Assembly (NCBI GenBank): GCA_003313425.1
Contig: NHZP01000001.1
Span: 1,426,001 to 1,490,000 of the forward strand
Reading direction: 5' to 3'
Source of the DNA: Pseudopyrenochaeta lycopersici
Taxonomy: Eukaryota; Ascomycota; Dothideomycetes; Pleosporales; Pseudopyrenochaetaceae
DNA length: 64,000 bases
The notes under the pieces are model-generated. The model was not told the origin of the DNA. It made no database searches and was given only the letters and a program-made list of their open reading frames with translations. Position numbers and translations under genes: made by a program. Positions 55,351 through 64,000 of the stretch are shown in pieces. Position 1 is the stretch's first letter. The number at the start of each line of letters is the position of its first letter.

Positions 55351-55727
55351 GGCTATGGGAGATTGTAATCGATAAATAGTGGATAATTCAATTGAAATAA
55401 CCACATGCTTGCGAGAGCCTTGCTCCTGTTACACACATTAGCGTGTGCCAGCTGTTTTTGCAGCCGATGCCTGAGGAGTGAAAGCTGTTGGCCACTCATG
55501 GGGCACGCGCTGAAACCCCCTCGCGAAAAGCTAGCCGGGAATGAGTGGGCCAAGGGCGGCTGCCTCACAGGGCGGATCGCGACTTCTCTGTCACCGCCAG
55601 CACCCTGTGCCCCTCACCCTCTCCGCTCCCAGTTTGCACTACAAACAGACAAAATCAGGAATAATTCTTCGCTTCCCACGCCCGGCAACGCTTTCCGCGT
55701 CTTCCAAAGCCCCGATGGACTCAATTT
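55351..55727. other. Intergenic, catalase 3' flank
   Basis: No feature supported; GC-rich frames here are compositional. Confidence 0.4.
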
Positions 55728-56099
55728 CGTCATGGCCGGCCCCTGCACCGGGCAGAGTGCTCGGTCACGTGCCAAGGGTACGGCCGGCTGTTCAGACCCC
55801 AAGTGCAGAATGACCCGTTCGAGGACTGGCAGCGGGCGCAACGCGAATTTCTGGACTCCTCACGCCTCTCGCCCGCCAACCCCTACGGCATTGTCCCACT
55901 ACAGTACGTCAGACGCTCACTTGGCTCCATAACATGTTCATTTCGCAACTCGGTATTCTTTTGCAGTCGTCAATCCGTCCCATCGTCACCCTTTGAAGCT
56001 CGTGGAGCTTTTGTCCCGCTCTCTCCGCAGCTGCAGCGTCACAACCGCGCACCCACAGACCGCAGCGCCGCCTGCTGGAGAGCAACCATCGCGCTCTAA
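55728..56099 (+). other. Possible small gene with unresolved 5' end
   Basis: A frame with coding-like composition reads HRAECSVTCQGYGRLFRP and QVQNDPFEDWQRAQREFL and continues through ANPYGIVPL. It then meets a GTACGT donor at about 55903; a 63-nt intron ending TTTTGCAG would join HRQSVPSSPFEARGAFVPL, with a stop at 56097-56099. No ATG occurs in frame; the ATG at 55732 (MAGP) is offset by one base. Either a first exon lies upstream, or a one-base indel has broken the gene, or the frame is not coding. I do not recognise a family. Confidence 0.3.
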
Positions 56100-56300
56100 C
56101 GGTAGTCGCGCCATTGCATTGTGCTGCTGCAGCTCTTTGCCGGCCCGCTGCCACCGCAATTCGGTCCTTCCCGTCGCCTCTCACGACCCTCAATCCGACT
56201 CACTCCCAACCGCTCACAGCACTGCCTTGCTTCCCAGCCTCAATTCAGTTGACACCCTACTCAGCTACTTCTTGTTAGATTAGCGATAGCTGCGCACGAA

Positions 56301-58269
56301 ATGTCCCCGCGTCGTTCGTCGCGGGCTCGCACCACCCAGCCCCCGCCCGGCGTCGCAACCGCACCCAGCACCTCCTCATCCTCGGTCTCGTCGGCTCGCA
56401 CCGATCGTGCGCCGAGAGGGAATCAGAAACAGTCGTCACCGCCCAAGTCGTCGACCCCACACTCGCTCTCCTCAGAGGAGCCCGAGGAGCCTCCTCGTGG
56501 GTCGCAAATCGAGCCGCCGCTGACCCGACGCCGAACTCGCGAGCAAGACAACGACGAAGACGAGTCTGCGAAGCTCGACGACGAGCTCGATGATGACATG
56601 GCGGAGGAGGATGAGGTCACACGATGCGTGTGTGGCTACCAAGAGTACCCGGGTCCGCCATCGGATGCTGGCAAGTCTAGTTCTGCCCTGACAGATCCTG
56701 ACACTCAAGGTGACGATTTAGGTGGCCTGTTCATCCAATGCGATATCTGTAAGGTCTGGCAGCACGGCGGATGCGTCGGCATCATGGAGGAATCTGCCAG
56801 CCCAGACGAGTACTTCTGCGAGGAGTGCAGGAAAGACCTCCACAAGGTTACAACAAGTCCAAAAGGGTGTGTAGCTCCTTGTTATTTGATTTCCCCTCAC
56901 AGAGTTCCACTCCGTCATCGCCTTGGCTAGGCCGACTGCCCAGCGGGGCATGTACAGGCAAAAGTTCAGAAGCATCATGCATCCCATCTACTGCCAGACG
57001 TGTATCTCTTGCTAACAATACCACCACAACAGCCAGAGGTACTCTAGATATCTCCCCGTGTACGATCAACAGCATGGCAAACAGCGGAAATCCTCCGTTT
57101 CGAAAGACACGGAGAGGCACTCGAGTCGGGATAGAGATCGCAATGCGCGAGCAAGTGTTGACTCATTTGGCAAGCGCCGGTCGACAATGAACAGTCGGGC
57201 AGCTTACGATGAAGACGAGGTACTGAAGAAGGTGCTTGAGGAGAGCAAGCACGATGGTGCCCCCGCCTCAGAGCACGGTAATCGAAAGAAGCGAAGTCGT
57301 GAGGATAGCGAAGAGTGAGTTGCCCACCGCCATGCATAGCCGGTGAGCAATCAGAGCTGACAAGCTTTGCGACAGAACCCCACCAGAAATCAAACGACAA
57401 CGTACAGGCTCACGATCTCCAAGTGGTTCACCGGTCATTGAGTCTGAAGACGATAGCACAAAAGCCTCTGCACCGAAACAGAAGCCACGAGGGGCTGCAG
57501 CAAGAAGCCAGCGTGAGAAGGAACAACGGGAGAAGGAACGAGAAAAGGAACGTGCCGAAGCCGCAAATAGGCGGAAGGGACGCGCAGAACGAAGAAAAGG
57601 GGACGGTACGTTGACAGGCAGTCTCTTTGACGCTCTAGCTAACAAGGAAAAGACCCCGAGGATCTCGAGCCTACACCTACGCCTGCCGGCGAAGACCATC
57701 CTATGCCGCCTTCAGCCTCTGGGTCTGTACCACCAGACACACCCAACACCGACCTCAAGCCTTCAACTGCCCCACGGAGAGGCGGTCGTCCACCTCAGAA
57801 ATCGCGTGGTAGACTTGGCCGAAACCAATACTCACGAGACACTATAACCGCAACTAATGGCGCGTCACCCACCAACGATAACTCGCACTCGCCGCCAACA
57901 ACCGCAACGAATGGTGTCGGCAACGGGCATGATAGCAGTGACGGTGCAGCTGGGCAAAAGCCAACGAAATCAAAGAATTGGAGGTTGCAGAAGCTTTCAT
58001 GGAACGATATCCGTCGGCCGGCAGGAGCTATGCAGAGCTATATCGCACAACGACAAGTCGAAATGGCAGGCGAGAACCACCCCTCTCCGGCTCCAGCTGT
58101 CCGATCCGCCACAGCCACGCCAAATGGACAACCAAATCAAGACGAGCACAAGGACGAGGACATGGACCTGACCAAGTTCAAAGATCTCAGCACGACCCAG
58201 ATGATGGACTTTCTCAGTCGAGAACTTGTGCATTGGCAGCAGATGATCTCCCCGTCGACAGAGAAGTGA
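56301..58269 (+). CDS. CTI6: PHD-finger protein, Cti6-like (Rpd3L histone deacetylase complex)
   Basis: Exons 56301-56866, 57033-57314, 57376-57605 and 57653-58269 (introns 166, 61 and 47 nt) give 564 residues. A PHD finger spans about 109-176 with C4HC3 ligands C109, C111, C147, C150, H155, C158, C173, C176 (QCDICKVWQHGGCVGI). The splice after SPKG restores QRYSRYLPVYD. A basic KEREKERAEAANRRKGRAERR region follows, then the conserved tail NWRLQKLSWNDIRRPAGAM and MQSYIAQRQVEMAG. This layout matches Cti6, the PHD subunit of the Rpd3L deacetylase complex that reads H3K4 methylation. For the last intron, acceptor 57652 is preferred to 57646 because the latter is only about four bases from the branch site; both keep frame. 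Confidence 0.85.
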
Positions 58270-58768
58270 CTAGGTCTTTGTTCAGTCTAGCCTTTCTGTG
58301 TCATACTATGACTAGAATTAAGGGAGGCATTCGGCGTATCGGTACTTCTACAAGCTCTATGAGCACTGTTACACGTCGGAATTCTCGTTCAGAACGGCGT
58401 TTTAAGGTTTACTTTCGGATTACCCTACACTGGGAATGGATACCCTCCACTTTACGGACTTTTCCTTTGTACAGCTGCCTTACTAGATAGGCATGCAGTT
58501 TCTCTCTACTACCACGATACCATCGTCTTGGGTACTTTCATATGCATTATAGGGTTGTGTTTGACGTTACGAATAGTACCATGTGCGCTGGAGCATAGGC
58601 ACGGCGGTTCAGTATGTACCTGCTCCGAGGCCGGACATAGGATAGGATGGCAATAGAAAAGCATCTTGACTGTTCTTTCATTAAAGTTCCCTGCTTGCTC
58701 TTCAACTTGACCCAGTTTAAAGTTACATCTAAATAAACTTGCATAATGTTTTCCCTCTTTCCTATCAT
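58270..58768. other. Intergenic between convergent genes
   Basis: About 500 bp of shared 3' flanks; no feature recognised. Confidence 0.4.
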
Positions 58769-59116
58769 CTACTCGTCTCCCTTGCTGACTTTGATCTCCA
58801 GCACACCCATTACAGGGTTCGACTTAAGCAACTCCAGTATCGCAACGAAGTTGTCCTCAGTCAACTCAGTATACTCTGGCCAGATCTTCCCATCCCGCGT
58901 CTTCGTATCCCAGTGTATCTTGAATTCCTGGATACTCTCCTTCGGCCCGTCCGCGGATTTATACTTGCCCATGAACTCGGCGCAGTTGGGGCTCGACGCC
59001 ATGGTAGAGGTTATTTGCTTGTTGAGTGATTTTAAAGACTGTTTCGACGAGGTGTCGAGCAGAATGAATTCGTGCCGGTTTGAGGGTGGCAGGGTAAAGA
59101 GTACTGGGATAGACAT
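58769..59116 (-). CDS. Small conserved hypothetical protein
   Basis: 115 residues from MSIPVLFTLPPSNRHEFILLD. The ATG lies two bases after a CCGCAG acceptor-like site, and a GTAAGA donor with a CTAAC branch is visible about 60 bp upstream, so a 5'-UTR intron ending there is likely. The second half (NCAEFMGKYKSADGPKE, FKIHWDTKTRDGKIWPEYTELTEDN) is hydrophilic with a helical segment (FVAILELLKSNPV) and a final strand VMGVLEIKVSKGDE. An internal ATG (59002, MASSPNCAEF) is an alternative start. No signal peptide or membrane segment is seen. Family not recognised. Confidence 0.55.
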   Translation of the reverse strand: MSIPVLFTLPPSNRHEFILLDTSSKQSLKSLNKQITSTMASSPNCAEFMGKYKSADGPKESIQEFKIHWDTKTRDGKIWPEYTELTEDNFVAILELLKSNPVMGVLEIKVSKGDE

Positions 59117-59680
59117 ATCTGCGGTTGGTCTTGAGGTTTGTTAGAGCTGGTCTTTGAGAGGGTTCATGCAAATCTTACTGGGTGCGATTGCAGAGTAGAA
59201 TGTTTTTAAGATGGGAGGGTTGTAGTTTGGAAAAATTTGTAGACGTGTTAGATGTATCTTTGTGATAGAATTCTAGGGTATGCCTTCTACCTATATCCAC
59301 TGCAATACGTCAAATCGCAAACTTTCAAGCTTTCCAACATGGTGCTACCGTGATGTACGTCATGGGTCAGGGATCGCAACGCCTGCAGTTGCATGATTCG
59401 CGAACGTTGGACAGGGGTCGGAACGCGTCCCCGCATGCCAAGAGGGATTTGCGTGGCCTCAGGCAAAGCAAACACAACATGGATTTGGTGGAGTGTCTTG
59501 AGACGACGAGAATGCATTTTTTTGTGGCTAGGAAAATATGCTTCGCCGCTATGCCTCGATATGAACGTTCCTGCACTATGCACATGCCAAAGCAACAACT
59601 TATCTTCCCTCGCGTCCGTGTGCAATCGAAATGAAATGTACGGTCATATAGCGAACTCAAATGTTCAATCTCTGCCTTAC
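59117..59680. other. Intergenic, no supported gene
   Basis: 564 bp between the small gene's leader and the transhydrogenase stop; open frames on both strands are short and mutually overlapping. Confidence 0.4.
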
Positions 59681-62600
59681 TTACAAACCCTTGATCTTCT
59701 CCTCGAGCGCCCGCTTGATAGCTGTGTGCAAGTCAGTAATCAACTCAGTAATCAACTCAGTATTCTCAATTCGTGATTGACGTACCATTGCAGCTGTCAT
59801 TGGCATCTCCGAACAGCATCTTCGTGTTCTCCATATAGAACATCGGGTTGGGCACATCCGCATACCCACTGGCCATGCCTCTCTTCATAATAATGACATG
59901 CTTGCTCTTCCACGCATGTAGCACTGGCATGCCTGCAATCGCACTACCTGGCTCCAGCGCAATCGGGTTGACCGTGTCATTGGCACCAATGACAAGGGTA
60001 ACGTCAGTGTCTGAGAAATCGTCGTTGATCTCGTCCATTTCGAGGACAATGTCATAGGGCACAGAGGCTTCGGCGAGGAGCACGTTGCATTGACCTGGCA
60101 TACGGCCGGCAACAGGGTGAATTGCGAAACGCACATTTACGCCTTTGTCACGCAAGGCCTTGACAAAGTCAGAGATGGCGTACTGCGCTTTCGCGACGGC
60201 CATGCCGTAGCCAACGACCTAGAGTGTGTAAGCATGACCAGATCTGGTTTAATAAAGGGTAAGATAATACATACGATAATCACGTTCTCGGCATTTACCA
60301 AAGCTTCAGCAGTTTCCTCAGAAGTCGTCTTCGTCACTTCTCCCTCAAATTTCGTCTGCGTTTGCGGAGTCTGTGCTATTCCACCGAACAACACATTGGT
60401 GAGCGACCTGTTCATGGCCACGCACATGATGTACGAAAGAATGGAACCTGATACTCCAATCAATGCACCGACTGTTGTTAGTAAAGAATTGTCCAACATA
60501 AAGCCTTCAGCAACCAAAGCGAATCCAGAGTAGGCGTTAAGGACAGTGATAACGACAGGCATATCGGCACCGCCAATGGCCGCAGTAGTCGTGTATCCCT
60601 TGATGAAACTCAACGCAGCGTTGCCAACAAGGCATGCCGCGCCTATCAACGGCGCCCCAGGGGCATACGCCAAGAACGCGCCCATGGTAGCCATGTTCGC
60701 ACCGAGGAGAGTAGAGTTGATGAGATGGCGTCCAGGCAGTGCGATGGGTTTCGAGGACATCTTTGCCGCCAGCTTGAGGAAAGCGACGATACTTCCAGTG
60801 AATGTTACTCCACCGATAAGAACTCCAAGGTAAGCGGAAACCATGTGAAGAGTTGAGATGTCGCTGCCAGCATGGCCAAGCACGCTGCCGATACTAGTGA
60901 GCACTGCCGCGAGACCAACGACGGAGTGCAGCGCCGCAACAGTCTGGGGAAGCGAGGTTGGCGTGATCCGTCTTCCAATCATCAAACCTGCAACAGTTCC
61001 CACAGTGGCCAGTCCAGCAAATTGTGCCAGGACATCGGGCGCAAAGCCGACCGCAGCCAAAGAAGCGAGGATACCACTGAAGACACCGAGAATACCGAGG
61101 AAGTTACCGCGTCGAGCTGTGGCTTGGGAAGCAAGACCGGATAGGGAAGTCATGCACAGAACGCTGCTAACAAGGTAGCCCGCCTGTACGAGACCCGCCA
61201 TTCCTGTTGAAGCTGCAGCAATATATCCACCACCGAAGAGAGCTGCTGGGATTGCGTATAACCAAGGGTATTCTTTCGGATCAGTCGGGCGCCTGAACAT
61301 GTCGAGCATTCGCTTAGAGATGACGAAGCCTCCAGAGACGTTTACGAAAGCGAGCAAGACGGAGAGAGCACCAAGGGTTTGCGGAATGGTCTCAGGCAGA
61401 AATCCTCCACCCATGACAAACAAACCTCCAATACCAACCATACCAGAGATAGCATTCGTAACGCTCATGAGTGGCGAATGAAGCGCCGGCGCGACACCCC
61501 AGACGACTCTGTAGCCAATTAAGCTTGCCAGAGCAAAGGTGAAGACGTTAGACATGAACAATGGTCCAGTAAACTTTCCAAGTGCCAATGCAGTGGTCAT
61601 ACCAGCCGTAACGCCGGCTACCTGTCGAGTTTGGCTCTGCCATGGCGTAAGTGCAACGATATTTGCGACTTGGTCTGCAGGGGAAGGCGCGGCTTTGGCT
61701 TGAACTGGTGGTGGAGCAGGTCGAGGAGCAGGAGGAAGAATTTGGCCATCATAGGTGACTACTGCTCCACGAGTAACTTCATCCGTAAGGTCGACATCAT
61801 AGTATTTCTCCCTCTTGTCTTTAGGGATCAGGGAAAGTAAGAATTTTGTAACGTTGTTTGAATAGAGAGTCGATGACTGAGTCGGCAGACGGGAGGGAAG
61901 GTCCGTGTATCCTGTACACTTCGTCAGCGTTCAGACTTACTGCAGTAGCGCACACTATCTTACCAATGACAGAGACGCCATCATACTTTGTCAACTTCCC
62001 TGGAACAGTGGCTTCGCAATTGCCTCCAGCTTCAGCTGCAAGATCTACAACGACAGAGCCGGGTCTCATGGCACCGAGCATAGCTTTAGTGATGAGCTTT
62101 GGAGCAGGCTTTCCGGGAATTAGAGCTGTAGTGATGACAATGTCGACTTCTCGGCATTGCTCATAGAAAAGCTTCATCTCGGCCTCGATAAACTCTTTTG
62201 ACATAACTTTGGCATAGCCGCCAGCTCCGGCTCCATCTTCTGTGATGTCGACTTCGATGAATTCAGCGCCAAGTGACTGCACTTGCTCACGTGCAGCGGA
62301 GCGAGTATCGAAGCCACGGACAATAGCACCCATGCGGCGAGCCTTTGCAGACTATCAGTATCGATTTTACAATGGAGAGAGGTTTACATACGGTTGCGAT
62401 TGCGCTTAATCCTGCAACACCAGCCCCAATGACGAGGACCTTGCATGGCGGAATCTGTTCTTTGGTCAGGATCCATACTTCTGAGAGGAAGAAAGTGGAG
62501 TACCTTGCCAGCAGCGGTGACCTGCCCAGTAAGGAAACGGCCGAAATGGTTCGAAGCTTCCAAAACAGCCTTATAACCAGCAATATTGGCCATAGAACTT

Positions 62601-63460
62601 GCAAAATGTTAGTTTCGGCATTTTCAAAAGGCAACAGCAGCGGCATACCTCAATGCATCAAAGACCTGGGCGCGAGAAATACGAGGAACCATATCCATGG
62701 CGAATGCAGTGGCTTTTCGGGAAGCAATGCGATCTACGACGGCTTTGTTCTGCATCGGGTAGAGAAAGGAAATCACGGTGGCACCATCACGGATGGCATC
62801 CACTTCGCTTTCTTCTCCATCGATGCTGAGTGCTCGAACCTTGAGCAAGATGTCGCTCTCTGAAAAGACGCTCCTGCGGTCAACAGTCTTGGCACCAGCT
62901 TGCTCGTACGCCTCGTCGGTGAATTGAGCTTCAACACCAGCTCCACGCTCGACCAAAATGCGTGAGAATCCTTTCTTAAGTAGGAGTTTGACATTTTGGG
63001 GGGTGATGGCTACACGGCGTTCTCCTGGATAGCTTTCTTTTGGAACTCCAATAGTCAAGTTGGAGTAGGGTCCAGCGCTCTAGATATTAGGATATAACGT
63101 CAGTAGAGGACTCACGTGCAAGTGGTACATGTGACGTACGAAGGGCGGTGTGGTAGGGATCTCCTCATCGTGCGGCTCCGAGGCGTGAGATGCATAACAG
63201 GCGATAGCTGTAGTCTGGACCTTGACATGGTGCTGCAGGTACAGCGGGCGTGGGCGGGTCAGACTCCGAGCGCCTGCAACTGGTTGTTGAGTCCTATTCT
63301 GGTTCGAATGGTATTCATGCTTGATCACGGGTGTGGACCGGATAGCAAAGGCAGAAGCGTACAGCTTCAGGTTAGCAGACGAGCCGCTGTGGCTGCCCCA
63401 CAGCGGTCGAAGGGCAAGCGCCCTATAACCAGCGAGACAGTTCGAAGCGGAGGAGCTCAT
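59681..63460 (-). CDS. NNT: Mitochondrial proton-translocating NAD(P)(+) transhydrogenase
   Basis: Eight exons: 63140-63460, 62649-63079, 62504-62597, 62392-62454, 61964-62342, 60275-61911, 59786-60218 and 59681-59721, giving 1132 residues. The first ~105 residues are an Arg/Ser/Ala-rich mitochondrial presequence. Domain I starts [20 protein letters not shown] and has the NAD-binding [16 protein letters not shown] (288-303) and [16 protein letters not shown]. The membrane domain is fused in one chain (for example [19 protein letters not shown] to [16 protein letters not shown]). Domain III starts [18 protein letters not shown] (976 on) and includes [21 protein letters not shown]. It couples inner-membrane proton flow to hydride transfer from NADH to NADP+, feeding antioxidant NADPH. 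Acceptor choice at exon 5 (62342 versus 62351) is uncertain by three codons. Confidence 0.93.
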
Positions 63461-64000
63461 GCTGGGACTGTCTCGGAAAAGAGCAAGCAAAGGGAGGAGC
63501 CGGGCACCCGCATCTGCTGGCGATTTATTCCGAGAAAAGCGCGACTAGCAGCTGAGATGTCAGATGCAGTGTAAGGTGAGCACCAAAGATGCCACGGTTT
63601 GCGAGCGATGGTGGTACATAAGGGTGGTACCTTTCGGCCGCGCTCCTTGTCTCGCGTCGTGTTTTGCCGATTTCCAGCTTCCCCGCACTACCCCACGTCT
63701 ATCACCCCAGGCTCGATCGCGCCCCGAGCCTTGCGCCGCAGTCTGAACAGGGTCCGGATGAAATTGTGGAGGCTCTTACAAGTATGCTTCAGCTTACCTG
63801 CCTTTTCACACTCTTATTCTGGTCATGTTGCTTTGATGTTTTGGGACGAACAAGCGGGATATTCTACCCCAGCCGTTCGCGATCATGCGACATGTGGCAC
63901 AGCCCCCCAACATTTAAGGGCCTCCTTCCTAATTCAGTTCTTGGGCTCCTGATTCGTGCAGTCCAATGCCGATTGTTTCATGTTGGCAAAGTGCTGCAGC
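63461..64000. other. Right window edge, NNT upstream region
   Basis: Holds the NNT promoter and the start of the next intergenic space. Overlapping plus-strand frames (63564-63952) look compositional and lack any domain. Confidence 0.4.

Noticed and set aside
59726..59765. Short direct repeat (AGTAATCAACTC twice) that could be an insertion footprint
   Set aside because: It lies wholly within the last intron of the transhydrogenase gene and is only two units, so simple slippage explains it.

Overview
The window is nuclear DNA of a filamentous ascomycete, most likely a Dothideomycete of the order Pleosporales. Genes are spaced 1-2 kb apart and most carry 47-70 nt GT-AG introns with CTRAY-like branch sites. 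Several families are typical of Pezizomycotina: HET and NACHT proteins, BTB proteins, a Vac7 homologue, a homeobox-C2H2 regulator and a Scp3-type CCCH protein. All gene models are read by eye from conserved frames and splice signals. There are no bacterial, CRISPR or rRNA features, and I recognised no tRNA.

Layout. 1-8.6 kb is accessory: the 3' end of an F-box/LRR-like gene, a two-exon gene for a small secreted Cys-containing protein, an AT-biased gap, and a 1323-residue HET-NACHT-ankyrin receptor with 13 nearly identical ankyrin repeats. 9.7-20.5 kb is housekeeping: a GNAT acetyltransferase, UTP18, a 1293-residue Ser/Thr-rich membrane-anchored surface protein and a CCCH protein. 20.5-32.8 kb is mixed: a long gene-poor stretch, a decayed F-box-like gene, a peroxisomal 4-coumarate:CoA-ligase-like enzyme, a putative secreted ADP-ribosyltransferase of the heat-labile-enterotoxin-A type with a 20-bp minisatellite next to its start, and three small conserved proteins. 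33.4-45.1 kb holds a homeodomain-C2H2 regulator, VAC7 and two BTB genes. 47.6-52.1 kb holds a NACHT-ankyrin receptor and a HeLo-like-domain protein. 53.6-63.5 kb holds a catalase, a Cti6-type PHD protein, a small conserved protein and an eight-exon mitochondrial NAD(P) transhydrogenase.

The main discovery is the pair at 47.6-52.1 kb. The HeLo-like protein ends in two copies of a short motif (IG-x-V-x-T-x-x-[DG]-S-x-A-V-V-G). The NACHT-ankyrin receptor starts with one copy of the same motif (IGQVSAQQGSRAYVG). One copy on the NLR plus two on the effector, in neighbouring co-directional genes, is the layout of HET-s/NWD2-type amyloid signalling, in which a ligand-activated NLR templates amyloid folding of a cell-death effector. 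Finding the receptor copy requires adding a short first exon at 50300-50396, which simple ORF calling misses.

The second system is the HET-NACHT-ankyrin gene. Its 102-bp repeats are almost identical, and the few variable residues fall on ankyrin positions that normally contact ligand. This suggests a self/non-self receptor whose specificity is remodelled by repeat recombination.
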